64,000 bases of DNA from Serpula lacrymans var. lacrymans S7.9. Its lineage: Eukaryota > Basidiomycota > Agaricomycetes > Boletales > Serpulaceae. Where the stretch lies: contig NW_006763295.1 of assembly GCF_000218685.1 (NCBI RefSeq), positions 1,968,430 through 2,032,429 of the forward strand. Reading direction: 5' to 3'. The notes under the pieces are model-generated. The model had not been told where the DNA came from and ran no database searches. It was given only the letters and a program-made list of their open reading frames with translations. A program made the translations under genes and the position numbers. Within the stretch, counting starts at the first letter, position 1, and each line of letters begins with the position of its first letter. This document shows positions 46,857-58,569 of this stretch, piece by piece.

Positions 46857-48150
46857 CTAGTTGTTAGGCTGTAGTGCCATAAGCGTGGATCTGATACATA
46901 ACATCTGGGATTGACGTGTCTTTGACATTCAAAAAGTCAAACTGTAGAATTCTATCCCCCTCTTTAAGGTTGACCTCAGGGCAATATGTCTCTAGATCTT
47001 CTTCTGGTTCTAAGAATTGTATCATCATGTTGCAATTGCTCAGACGTCTGTTGAATTCTAATTTTAACACGTTCCAGTCAATTGTGGGATTATGCTTCTT
47101 TAACCATTCATAGCCTAAGAACATCCAGCCAGTTCCAAGATTGGTAACGGCTAGCTGGAGTCTTCCAGCGTGGTCATTTATCTCCACTAATAGTTCTATA
47201 AATTCTTTAATGCTTGTGTACTGATTAAGGATGCCGTTGGCATTGTATACTGGTATGGGTCTAGGGATTTTTTGCCTTTCATATCCCTGTTCTTCAACAA
47301 ATTTAGAGCCTATGCAACTTCCTGTGCAGCCGCTGTCTAATAACGCATCTATCATTGTTGATTTGTGTGTTCCGAGGTTTGTGAGTCTACAGATAACATT
47401 CATTTGGTTTCCTTGCTTTGTGCTCAACATCGGATCTGTCTTGCTCTGGAAATGGGGAAAGCACTGCTCACTCTTCAAACCAAACATCCACCATAAGTTG
47501 TCTTCAGACTTGTCACAAAATTCTTCTACACCTTCCTTCCACTCAAGCTGGGGCATGAATTCAAAGTCAATGCTTGGCAAATCTTTATGCTGTGGCTCTG
47601 GAGACAAATGAAGTTGGTCATAAATGGTGCACTTTAAAGTGCTAACCTGATCCATAGTAGCTAACTTTTCTAGAGCATCACCTTTGGTATACCTGAAAAT
47701 ATGAATAATAAATAAATGCAAACGCACAAATTTTTCTAATGATCCCAAACTCACGCATTTTGTTGCTTTTGCCTGAATGAATGATCCAAGCCCATTGCAC
47801 CAAGCATATCAACTAAGTGTTGATGTTGTTCCTCTACTTCCTTTACCAAGACTTTGTTAGCATATCTCTCAAGAAGAGTGAGTAGCTTGTCATAATTGGA
47901 CAAATAACACCGGATGTGAGCCACAAATGGGTCTTTGGTTTGAGCCAATTCTAAGGCACAAATATGGATATTGTTCACTGTTAAGGTCTTTCCTATATTG
48001 GTTCCATGTACAAGCTATTACACTATTGAGGAAGTCCTGCACATTATCCTTGAACCCATTGACACCAAACATCCCGTACATAAGGCTTGCATAAGTATTG
48101 CTTACTTCATCAGGAAAAACACTTTGGCTATATAGCAGAGGCAATACTAT
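46857..48150 (-). pseudogene. Retroviral protease fragment joined to an unknown protein sequence
   Basis: Read on minus. The first part (48150 to about 47428) encodes residues unlike any retroelement protein here: SNQRPICGSHPVLFVQL, NPHICALELAQTKDPFVAHI-like text, LLERYANKVLVKEVEEQHQH, LVDMLGAMGLDHSFRQKQ, an intron-like break, then MPQLEWKEGVEEFCDKSEDN and LWWMFGLKSE. At about 47427 it passes in frame into a Ty3 pol piece, GNQMNVICRLTNLG, DSGCTGSC, IPRPIPVYNANG, FLGYEWLKKHNPTIDW, ending in a stop at 46864. The first part could be a captured host gene; I do not recognise it. Confidence 0.6.
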
Positions 48151-48430
48151 TTATGCTATTGTAGCTCTAATATTGCTATATAGCAAAGGAAATATTGTTT
48201 ATGCTATTACAGCTCTAATAGTACTAATGTAGCAGAGGAAATACTAATATAGCTCTAATAGTATTATATAGCAGAGGTATTACTATAAATGCTACTATAG
48301 CTCTTATAGTACTATAAGTTTGAGCACACATAGCACCAGTATAATGTTATATAGCTAGCCAAGGCATTATAATGGCTCTTATAGTTCTAATAGCCTATAT
48401 AGCTGTTAAGACATGGTATATTTTCATAGC
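48115..48430 (+). repeat. AT-rich short repeats
   Basis: Repeated variants of TATAGCAGAGGAAATACTA and GCTATTATAGCTCTAATAGT alternate, seven or eight times, with related words again near 48650-48730. Looks like a decayed tandem array. Confidence 0.55.
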
Positions 48431-48518
48431 AATGCTTTATAAGTTGTGATAATATGTAAAAAAAATAACAAGTCCATGGAAGGTCAATATATTTCACATG
48501 TATAGTATATTTTGTAAG

Positions 48519-48612
48519 TCTTTATGGTGTAGTGGATAAATGTGTGGTATGCGGCTGTAGATTAATTGGTCAGCAAAAAAGCGGACCAGCAGGTTGAGAG
48601 TTCAGACCTTGT
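48519..48612 (+). repeat. tRNA-like sequence, possible SINE head
   Basis: TTTATGGTGTAGTGGATAA resembles an A box and GAGAGTTCAGACCT a B box, 60 bp apart. Weak; stems were not convincing. Confidence 0.22.
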
Positions 48613-50006
48613 GTGTGTGATTATTCTTTTAAATCAACCACAAGCTCTCTCATAGCTCATATAGTCAGCTATATGCTTTAAGTGCTATAAAAGGCTATAG
48701 CCAACTATAAAAGTACTATAAGAGCATATTGTTCCTGAATAGATGTTGGGGTTTCTGTTGCAACTATGGTCACTTGATAAATAGACAGTAACACTTTATG
48801 AGACATCAGATTGTGATACTTTCTTGCACTTTGGGCCAGCCACTTGATTTGATTCAGCAAAGTGGTGCATGGTGGTGTTTCTTTATGTTAGGGTGTCAAA
48901 ATGCATGCTGAACAATGGGGTATAGTTAATACACTTGGAATGTGCAAGCCTGGTAACACGGAGGTTTTTGGATATGTAAGTAGTTTCTGATAAGCCCATT
49001 TATGAACAGGTTTGAGACATATTCTGATAAAGAGGTTCTGAATGATGAATACCAAGTTACACTGTTGAAGCATACAATTGTATTGGAAATGGTAACTACA
49101 ATACAGGCATATATATATACTTGTCTACTTTAGGGTAAGCATTTGTGTTTAACAAACAATGACAGGTGAAACCATAATAGGTAACAATATGTGGGAAAGT
49201 AAAGGTAAGTAGCAGTGTATAGCTACTTTAGAAAGGAAATAAAGTCCATAGAGAACATAGTTCGTAATATTACCCACTTTTTAGGTTCAGACTGCTCCGA
49301 AGTCTCCTAGTTCTCCATCTATGTCGTACCCTGCGTCTTTGTTGAGGTTATTATGCTCGTTGTTTAATCCCCAGCTATCTGCTACAAAGGGTAAGTTGTG
49401 TTGCCAGTTGCATTCATTAGCTCAGTGTCTGGGTGCATCTAGACTGCATACAGAACAAGTATGGTAACAACAGTAAATGGCGCAATGACCATATTCTTGA
49501 CAGGCATGGCGGCATCAAATACAAGGGCGACATCGCCATTTGGAAGAGGATGAGTGAGTAGAATTGGAGTAATCAGAAATTGGTGAGGGCCTCTTGCTCC
49601 CACAGTGAGGGGATTGGGCAGCGCCTTCATTGGTCCTCAACGACCTTCCATCCGGAGATGAGTCATTGTTTGACGTGGGAGTCAAGCTACAACTTGCTTG
49701 CTGGGCACAGGGTGTGCAACCTGAAGGGATAAGGAGTACCGACTCTGGGCGCTGGCAGCATAGTTGGTGGTTGCAATGGGGTGGAGGGTGTTGGAGGAGG
49801 GGCATTGTTAGTCGTGTAGGAATTGATATGCCCTGCGATTCTTCTACTACATTGGCTACGGGGACTATTGAGTCAGTTATGGAGGAATGTGCTGGGGATG
49901 GAGGAGCGGGCCCAGGTAGAATGAGATCTGGCAACAATGGGCAAGATGCTGGTTGAGACTGCTGCGGTGAACGTGGGTGGTGTCGCCCTGGAAATGGATG
50001 TCCCGT
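48613..50006. other. Gene-poor region left of TE-X copy C
   Basis: A Pro/Ser/Cys-rich minus-strand open frame (49515-50006) has no motif I know and is cut by TE-X copy C. Nothing else is supported. Confidence 0.45.
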
Positions 50007-52305
50007 TGTCAATGATGAGAACTGTTGTTAGAAAACCACACACAAAACAAACTAACACACAATCCTCCCAGATTCCACAGAACTTCTTTATGGGCTTTGC
50101 CTCCTAGAACAGTGGGTGTTCTGGTTGTTCGTGGGGTGGTATGTATGACAATCCTTCAAAGTAAAACCCAGAGATGTATGAGTGTGGGTTTTGAGGAGGA
50201 GGGATAGTTGAACTATAGAAGATAGGGGCTTTATAATGAGTATAGACGAGCACTACCTTGCTAATTATAGCACAAGGTAGGTTTGAGAACAACAATATGA
50301 CAAGGTAACGAGGTTCCCAGTGATAGCAGGCTCCTGACGCACAGACTATAGTGCTCAGAAGGAATCTAATCAAAAGGGATGACAATGACTTTCAAAAGTG
50401 ACGAGTGACGATGACAGCAGATAACAGTGGTAGCAGTGGGAAGTGTTTTTACATAGGCTCATACCCAGCCAGATCACCAGGTTTAATTTCAGTTACTAGC
50501 CGAAATTGTCTTCAAGCACAACCAGTGAATGGCTGGGACCAGTCGTCGCCATTTTGTGAGGAGGACAAATTCCTCACCAAAGATGAGGTGGGGACTTAAT
50601 TGTAGGGACTCAAAAGCCATAAGAAAATTTCCCCCAAGTTACTATACAAAAAAGCAATTTTGTAACTCGTAGAACACATTGAATATAGGAAATTTTTGCA
50701 ACTTTTATTACAAGTGAACTTTGCCAGAAAATGGTAGTGACAGCGACAACAACCTCACCTCAAATTTTTCCAGAGAATATCTATTAACAAATAGTGATCT
50801 ACTGGTTAGAAAAATGCTTTTTTGTATACCACGTTTTTGGCATTTTTTTCTGACTTCTGAGTCCCTACGACGAAGTCCCCACATCATCTTTGGTGAGGAA
50901 TTCATCCTCCTCACAAAATGGTGACGAGTGGTCCCAGCCTGCTCGCAAGCTCGCAAATTCATATCGGCAAATATGATAAGCGCGAGCTAGCCCAGCAGGT
51001 TGGGGACGGGCCTAGTTTTTACAAGGTAAAATACAGGGGTTTATATAGTAAAAGAAAGGTAGGCTATGCACAATATAGCTGTGCAAAAAGAATGAGAAAG
51101 AACATGAAGGAAGGAATGTACACTGACAAATCCTGCATAGGTAGTACAGAATAAGATCATCAAAATAAGGAAAAGAAAGGGATAGAACAATAAATGCTGT
51201 GTAAGTAATGTCACAGGTTTGTACAGCCATAAAATAAAGTCCAATAACAGAAAGAGAGCAAGAAAATTGTGATGTCATGAGAAGATACAGTAAAAAAGGA
51301 TAAAGCAAAAAAATATCAGTATCAACACAGTTCCTTTATTGTCAGTCAGGCATTCTAAAAAATATGTGTCCATAAAAATGATTCAAAAATCAAAAATAAT
51401 CGCACTGTAAATGAATGTTCTGCTGAAAAAAAAGGAACTGGAGCCACCGGTCCACCACCTAGTCCAAATCCAATGTTCCATGGCCTTATCAATGGACTGG
51501 TTATATTGGACCACCTGGTCAAACGAGGGAGGGAGGGGAGTAGTTCCAATTTGGAACAAGTGAGTCCCAGGCAGCGTGTGGTAACTGTAGCTGTAGCGAA
51601 GACGTTGGATGAAATATAAGTGTACCCAAGTGAATGGGACAGCAATGTACATAGGCAACGCAAGGGGATGAACCTTCTCCAGCTCAAAAACTACCCACCC
51701 ACGCTCCAACCAGGCGAGACAAGCGACCAATGATTTGATGGTATACGATGGAAGATTGATGTCATGAGAATGGACCTGTTGCCCAATTTGGACTGGCCAC
51801 TGGGGCTTTGCTGATATCAGCAGTGGCACATGGTGGTCGACGGATTGGCAACGGAAGCAGATGGAGAGTGGTGACATCAGGTATGGTGGGGGAGCAAAGA
51901 AGACAAGTAGGAGGAGGGTGGAGGTGACGAGGAAGTGAACTAGAATGGGGATCCAGAAGCGACCATCAGGTGAGAATAAAAAAGAGAGCAAGGTCCCATG
52001 ATGGGGCTGAGTAAAGAAAAAAAGTAAGGGAGAACAACAAAAGCAAGGGTGCGATGTGTAGCCAGTGGCAACGCAAAAATTTGCTGCAATGCCAAAACAC
52101 GGAAAGTACTGAATGGAAAAACAAAGGTGAGCACGACTGGATTGCCTAATAGTGGTGGTGCTGATCAGCCACAAGTTCGAAAAAAGCAATATTAATTACT
52201 ATTCCACATGGCACTGTGCCTGTGTGGCGCAAAGGCGAGTCTTTTTGAAAATTTGCTTCATTTTTGACACCTGTCCATGCTACCAATCAACTTTGGTGCA
52301 TGACA
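50007..52305 (-). mobile_element. TE-X copy C, with best-preserved open frame
   Basis: 2299 bp including a nested inverted-repeat element (50454-51014). Ends TGTCAATGATGAG and GGTGCATGACA. The minus-strand open frame 51383-52189 is 268 codons without a stop: a hydrophobic segment around ILVHFLVTSTLLLLVFF, then VPLLISAKPQWPVQIGQQVH, AWLERGWVVFELEKVHPLAL, YHTLPGTHLFQIGTTPLPP and FDQVVQYNQSIDKAMEHWIW. Flanks are CCGT and ACGG, not a direct repeat. About 110 bp are deleted beside the nested element. Confidence 0.75.
50454..51014. mobile_element. Fold-back (MITE-like) element with long inverted repeats
   Basis: Ends TAGGC...GCCTA, flanked by the 9-bp direct repeat GTTTTTACA (50445-50453, 51015-51023). 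Inside, about 80 bp at 50530-50612 is inverted at 50860-50940 with few mismatches (GCTGGGACCA, CCATTTTGTGAGGAGGA, TTCCTCACCAAAGATGA, GTGGGGACTT, GTAGGGACTCA). No transposase. An 8-9 bp duplication suits hAT or Mutator-like families. Confidence 0.8.
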
Positions 52306-53010
52306 ACGGTAAAAGGCAAAAAAGTCAATTGAAATAGCCATGCAAGGCTGGGAGGGTGCTGCGGGAAATAGGCCGTGATGAACAAACGCCTGTGGAAGAA
52401 TAGAGCAGCTACAGCTCATGATATTGATGTGGGAAAAACCTGAAAATATATGAGTAAGAACCAAGAAAGAAATAATAGACACATATGGTGAAAAAAAAAG
52501 ACAAACAAGTGATGTTTGCTTCCAAACACAATCAGGATGTACGCAGAGCAAAATTGTGTCGCAAGTAGTTACCAGAGGTTTTCCGAGAGTCTTCGCAAAG
52601 TAATTGAGTTGCAGGGTAATAAGCATTGGAATGAGTGCCTTCCAGCTATTGTACAAACAGTTTGCTGAGATATCAGGAAGTGTTTGATGTATTGCAGGTG
52701 CATCTGTAGGTAGTTCCATGCAATCTGGGCCTTCAAATAATTGAGGACTTGCAGTATCATTACAATTCATGGATTCATGAATCTCCCTTATTTCCTGCTT
52801 GGTCTCCGGATTAGACTCCATATCTGGTGGCTTCAGATTCATGAGTAACTCTATCTTGTGTAGTAGTCAACACCATTTATTTTTTTGGCCTGAAATTTCA
52901 ACAAGTGTTTGGGTTTTCCTCTTGTTACGGGGTTTGTGTGAGCTAACAAAATGATAACCAAGTCCTGAGGACGTTGGTTGAGCTCCACGAGTATCTGGGA
53001 GGGGGGGCAT
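52306..53010 (-). pseudogene. CxC-cluster/KDZ-type transposase gene fragment
   Basis: Read on minus from MPPLPDTRG at 53010. Exons give SSHKPRNKRKTQTLVEISG, then LYNSWKALIPMLITLQLNYF, a cysteine cluster (CDTILLCVHPDCVWKQTSLV, CLFF) and, after an intron, GLFPAAPSQPCMAISIDFFA FYR. These match the conserved N-terminal part of proteins with the CxC cysteine cluster associated with KDZ (Kyakuja-Dileera-Zisupton) transposases, common in mushroom genomes. The reading stops at TE-X copy C and does not resume beyond it, so the catalytic part is absent. Confidence 0.6.
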
Positions 53011-54071
53011 GGTGAGTGCAGGCGAGAGGAAAATATAATTTACCGTGAGAAGGGGAAACATGACTGCCTTATTATTTTGAGTCAATACATTACCATTACT
53101 AGCGACAAGGCTCACAGTTCAAGACATTGGAGACACTTTCGAGAGGTGAGGCGGGAGGCACTGGAGATGAATGAAATCTATTTTTAGATTGCACGGATGC
53201 TGGTGCTGGTCTGGGCCGACGGGATGTTCAGTCTCTGAGACTGATTCCCCCCAACAAAAGAACCCATTCTGAAAGACCGGAAATCCCTCCCAGAAGAGCT
53301 GTCTTAGGTGGGACCAGGTGCATTGAACCTATTATCGTGACATAGAGTAAATATCATAGAATCATTTGTTGTTACTGTGCTAATGGGACCAGAAATCATT
53401 GTATTGTCTATTCGTGACCCCATTTACATTTCCTGTGTCCAATGATGTACAAGCAATTCCAGAATGCTCTGACTCTAGGCTACAATGGCTCATCTAGGGC
53501 AAGTCACTGAGGAGGGTTAAACTGTGCAAAAGGGATACTATCCCCAGCCAGTTGCTTTTAAAAGGCCCAAAAATCAAACCATATGGTCCTATATATGCCA
53601 GTAGAATCTAATGGCGTCCAGTGAAAGTATATTCAAACCTACAGGTGAATCTGAGCCCGAAGGGCCTGAAAGGCCACAGGAAGTATTTCATGCAGGCAAC
53701 GAACCTAAACCAATGTTCGTCACAAGTCTCATGCACCTCCGAACATGCGAACTTAAGTGTGACAAGGTCACACTCAACATGGCACGAACCTAGCTTCACA
53801 ACTCTACAGTATCATGGATGTCCGGACGCGTAATCAGGCCTTGGAGGCTTCGTAGAGTAGTTTTGTCTGGATGATAGCCTGACCTCCGAGCTCCAAGGCC
53901 CCAAGGCCGGATTTTTGTCCGGATGGTAATCTACCCTCTATAGGGATTATCAGAAGTCCTATGCTAGCACGGATTTTCTGTCTTGCAAATGTATGGAAAG
54001 TCACTAGGTATACAGCCCTAAATACACGAAGTCTATCGTTTGCGATTAGTTGAAACAGAAACCATGGAACC
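53011..54071. other. Intergenic, nothing recognised
   Basis: Mixed composition; short open frames (for example 53611-53833) without motifs. The transition back to gene-dense DNA falls at about 53.9 kb. Confidence 0.5.
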
Positions 54072-54772
54072 TCATGGTTTCCCAAAGCGAACGATCCAGG
54101 TCTCGGGACATGCCTTCGTCCCTGGAAGTAATCTCATTTTCTGAAATTCCTCATCTTTCTCAAGCCCTTTGAATAATGTCGTGTCCCCAAGCCAATCAAT
54201 CCGCTTCATCCGCTTGTCTTTATCTTTCTCCTCTCTCAATTTTGCAGCTTTCTCGATCGCTTCTTTCCGCGACTTCTCGACTATTGCAAGGCCCCACTCA
54301 GAGTCGGCGATCGGTTCTTGCAAAGCGGAGTAGATAGCATCCCAGACCATACCACATGTGACAATCGAGTTTGCAGGCGTTTTTATGTCTATGGTCCAGG
54401 GAAAAGCTTTTGAAATGATACGGAAGGCTGATGATGGCTTTATGAGAGCAGGGGCGTGATAGACGTCAGAGTACGTGTTCGACAGAATGCCTTCGTTGGT
54501 TGGTTTCCGGATGTCATATCGCACCAGAGTCAGGTCGGAAGCCAAAGCAGGGTGAAGATTGGGATATTTTCCGGTCCGCGCGTGGCCACCTGTAAATTGC
54601 ACTCTAGAAAAAGATCATTTGATTCAATCAAATAGTGCCACTCACCGAATGGTCTCCAGCCTGTATGTTGAGGCCCTTGGTGGTAAACATTGTGGCCATA
54701 ATAATTGGGAGGAAGGTATACGTGAGGATTATGTGGGGTGTACCACCCGTTTTGCCAACCGCGTGGATCCAT
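54072..54772 (-). CDS. DUF6699-domain protein
   Basis: Function unknown; a fungal, mainly basidiomycete family. Two exons: MDPRGWQNGWYTPHNPHVYL and a Tyr/His/Pro-rich tail, then an intron GTGAGT...TTTACAG (about 54595-54640) that joins WRPFG to GHARTGKYPNLHPAL. The domain follows: LTLVRYDIRKP, FPWTIDIKTPANSIVTCGMV, WDAIYSALQEPI, a charged helix, KRIDWLGDTTLFKGL and a last WIVRFGKP. This order (HP-L, YD, PW-I-V, V-D-L-AI, R-D-L, F-GL, W) fits DUF6699. A more upstream start is possible. Confidence 0.75.
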
Positions 54773-56487
54773 TGCACAGTTCGAAAAGGGGGATCGATGT
54801 GATTGATTCGAGAATGGCGAGAGTAGAGATTAAATATGCGGGGAGGCACTGCAGGGTGCAAAGTGCAGATCAAGATGTGTAACCTCGTTTGGAGTGCTGT
54901 CTCTTCAGCAGGCTCTCAGGCTCCCGCTACCATAACACTCTGGGAAGAAGGCAGAGCGCTCGTCTATAAGTATGACTATCGCAACCGTGGCTGATCATGC
55001 ATCGATTATGTATGACAGTTCCATGACTGATGTTTCGTCACCTTGGCGTTAGTATGGCTGTACTACCAAATGGTACCGGGGCTGTCCTATGTGGCAAAAT
55101 TCACGTGACAGGGGCAGCATTTTCGAATCCAAGCATCGAGTTATGAAGCTACAGCTATCAAGAGGAGACTAGTCGACTTGTCGTGGACGATGATGCATAG
55201 CTGCGAGTCCTGAAAGGCGCGTACGAGACATCGATGCACTCAAAATAGATACAACATCAACTCGATCTGAACGGAAATCGTATGATATCGACTGTCGTAT
55301 CAGCAATTTGGTTTGAATGGGGAGACTACAGATACCGTAAGGCGACAACCCACCATGTCAACACTGGGCAACCGGATCATAATATTAGTCACTCGAAGGA
55401 TGAAGCATGTCCTTTGGCAAAGAAAGTGAAGGACTTAGCGTTAATGAAGCCAAATATAAAAATTTCTTCACATCTCACCGAGTTTGGCAATACAAAAGCA
55501 AAAACATTCAAGTTGTTGAACATTTGATGAAAACACCGCATGCCAGCCTGAGCCAACCTTTAACGCTTCAACAACTGAGCGCTGAGCAGAATCGGAGATA
55601 GGTTAGAAGGGGGCACAAGCCGGAAATAGCTCAGCTAAAATTGATTTCGTCGGACAGCATCAAATGTCGCACAGGCTCGAGGAATACAAAGTAGAAGGAT
55701 CTCCTAGTTTGAGTTTGAAGGCGTAAACATGAGAAAAGGGAACACCGCATCAGTGGCTCACTACTTTTGATTCTGAGTTTGAGGACCAAGTGGCAGCGTC
55801 GAAACATTCATAGGTTATAGTGATTTTTAGAATCACGAAAATGGTGCTGACCATGAAATCAGAAAAAGTTATTAAGTGAATAACTCACCTAAGATCGAAC
55901 GGAAATATCATAGCTGCGAAAACATTCCAGGCCTCAAGATGTCTAAAAGGTAAAACAGAGTGCTCAATTAAGCTTCCACTTATTTTTGACCTTTTGCCAC
56001 GATTTTGACCGCACGGCCTTCAACTTGGTGGCTGGATAGGATGTATTTATTGAACATCGCCATACGATCTTGTAGCTTCACCGTGATCTCCGAACTTCAA
56101 GATTCCAGATATCAAGTTTCCACAGCAATGTATATGTCACGAAAGTCTTCAATATTACGGTGACATGTCGAGGTCATGTGAGAGAGTACGGTACTTGTTG
56201 GCGTGCGAAGTCGATCACTCGTCCATAGCATCTTGAGACAAAACCTTCGCGGATAAGCTTGTTAGTATCGTGCATCGTTCTCCTGCTGTGGACTCACCAG
56301 CTGCGACCCACTTGGTTTTTGTGATCCCCTTGGAGAAAGAAAATCAGGGATTGGTAATTGGCTCGGCTGTATGACTGAAGCACCCGATATGACGCTTATG
56401 TAACTCTACAAAAATCGGAGCATTTCTGGCCAGGCGAAGGCTCAGACTGCAGCTCATTTTTTTATTCCCTTACTTTCAACCATTACC
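54773..56487. other. Intergenic, 1.7 kb without a supported gene
   Basis: Short frames only. The right end is the cytochrome c peroxidase promoter; CT-rich TTTTTTTATTCCCTTAC runs just before the ATG. Nothing else recognised. Confidence 0.5.
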
Positions 56488-58156
56488 ATGTCGTTTTCAG
56501 CTTTGCGCGCTCCAGTTCGCAGGACCGCTTTTTCTGCGTCCTTCCGCAGGTCTGAATTGCGGTCCTCTTCGTTCCGCAAATTCTCGACCCCTCCTCCAGC
56601 AGCCAAGTCAAATGCCGCTCTTTACGCTGGGCTGGGTGTCGCTGCATTCGGTGGTATCGCTTTCTATCTGTACACATCCTCATCCGACACTTCCAAGGAA
56701 GCTGCCACCGCACTCAAATCTGGTGCTCAGGCCGCTAAAGTTGCCGCTAACTTCACTCCAACAAAGGAGGATTATCAGAAGGCATGCCCTCTCCTTTGCA
56801 TTCAGCATCACATCTAACTTTCTCGTTTATTCAGGTATATAACCGCATCGCTGAAATTATCGACGAAGCAGGAGAATACGACGGTGTGCTAATTAGCATT
56901 GGTGTTATCTCGAGCACGTGTACTGACGCCTTCTTTCCAGATGGTTCTTTTGGTCCCGTAATCCTCCGTCTTGCGTGGCACGCCTCTGGCACGTATGACA
57001 AGTCTACGGGCACGGGTGGAAGGTCAGCCTATTAAAGTCCCTTGATTAGCATTTTACTAACGTTGTTCTAATTTAGTAACTATGCGACCATGCGATTCGA
57101 ACCCGAGTCTCTCCATGGCGCGAACGCTGGCCTCTCCGTAGCCCGGGGCCTCATGGAGAAAGTTAAACAGGAGTTCTCTTGGATTAGCTACGGTGATCTC
57201 TGGACTCTCGGCGGTGTTGCGGCTGTTCAGGTGCCTTTCTGTCCAGATTCTTGACTTGACATGATTCTTACGTCATTTTTCACCGATAGGAAATGGCTGG
57301 ACCGAAGATTCCATGGAGGGCAGGACGCATTGATGGCTTTGCGGAGCATGCCACCCCGGACGGCAGGCTTCCCGATGCTTCCCAGGGCGCCCCTCACATC
57401 CGGGATGTAAGTTAATACTTTTGGACCTTTTCATTGTAATACTGACGCACTTGAACGAAGATTTTCTACCGCATGGGGTAAGTTGTAGTGTTCCAGGCTT
57501 TTGCGTGAACTCCAGGTAAACCTATGTTGTGTTTAGCTTCAACGATCAAGAGATAGTTGCTCTTTGTGGCGCTCACGCTCTTGGCCGCTGCCACTCGAAT
57601 CGGTAATCTGAGCCTGCTTATAAGTGCGCCATTTGACTTAATGTACCATCAGATCTGGTTACGAAGGTCCTTGGACTTTCTCACCCACAACGTTCACTAA
57701 TGACTTCTACAAGTTGCTATTTGAGGAGAAGTACGTGTGTCGCCTCCAATTGATATTCTGTCTTACATAGACCTTCGCAATCCAGGTGGGTGTGGAAGAA
57801 ATGGAGTGGACCCAAGCAACTTGAGGACAAAACCACCAAGTCTCTTATGATGCTACCGTGAGTTTTATTCTATTCACCGTGGATTATTATCTACGCTAAC
57901 CTTACGTAACAGCACGGACTACGTTCTCACCCAGGATAAGAGCTTCAAGAAATATGCCAAAGCCTATGCTGATGACAACGACCTGTTTTTCAAGGAGTAC
58001 GTTCTTTGCGTCACCTGGCCACTATCGTCTTCACTGACCCACCCCAACAGCTTCTCTGCTGCTTTCGCAACCCTCATGGAGCTCGGAGTGCCAACTCAGC
58101 AATTTGTCTCTTCTGAGCCCTGGACTCTGAAGACTCTCGACGAGCAGAAAGCGTGA
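56488..58156 (+). CDS. CCP1: Cytochrome c peroxidase, mitochondrial
   Basis: Haem enzyme that reduces hydrogen peroxide with electrons from cytochrome c in the intermembrane space. About ten exons. The N-terminus is a presequence ([20 protein letters not shown]) followed by a hydrophobic segment ([20 protein letters not shown]), the bipartite signal of CCP. Catalytic motifs: distal Arg-Trp-His in [12 protein letters not shown], proximal His in [19 protein letters not shown] with the radical-bearing Trp, and MMLPTDY with the Asp that bonds the proximal His. The C-terminus [16 protein letters not shown] ... LKTLDEQKA is complete. Stop at 58154-58156. Length, about 380 residues before cleavage, is normal. 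Confidence 0.96.
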
Positions 58157-58569
58157 TTACTTCTTAGAGTCAAGTGTGGGTATATAGAGTAGACTACCGC
58201 TACCATTTCGCTACCGTGATCTAGATATATAATTACGATGTAGTGCATAGAATGCTACTGTCTTGTTGGAAATCTTGACATACATTTTTACTTCAGTACT
58301 TCATTTTGCATCAATCATTGCAATTTCGGAGACGTATTCTAGAGTTTTACAGTGAGTTTGCAGGATGTAGAAGATCGCTGAGCGCCAAAGAGCTTACGTA
58401 GCCATGATCTGGGCCGGAAAAGGTAATGACCCCAAGTCGCTTATGGTTGGTGACGGTGTTGTAGGCGTTTGCACTCGCACTTGAACGAATCTCTCAGTAA
58501 TTGGCCTGCAGGATCTACTGGCTCGCCCACTATTCTGTCTACCTGGGGATTTGATTGTACAGCTCGCTC
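58157..58569. other. Intergenic between CCP1 and the muskelin-like gene
   Basis: CCP1 3' UTR and promoter of the next gene. No strong TATA box. Nothing else seen. Confidence 0.5.

Noticed and set aside
49515..50006. Pro/Ser/Cys-rich minus-strand frame as the continuation of the KDZ gene
   Set aside because: It does not match the expected KDZ sequence after FYR and has unrelated composition.
53611..53833. Short overlapping plus-strand frames
   Set aside because: No motif, no splice partners, and equally good frames on the other strand.
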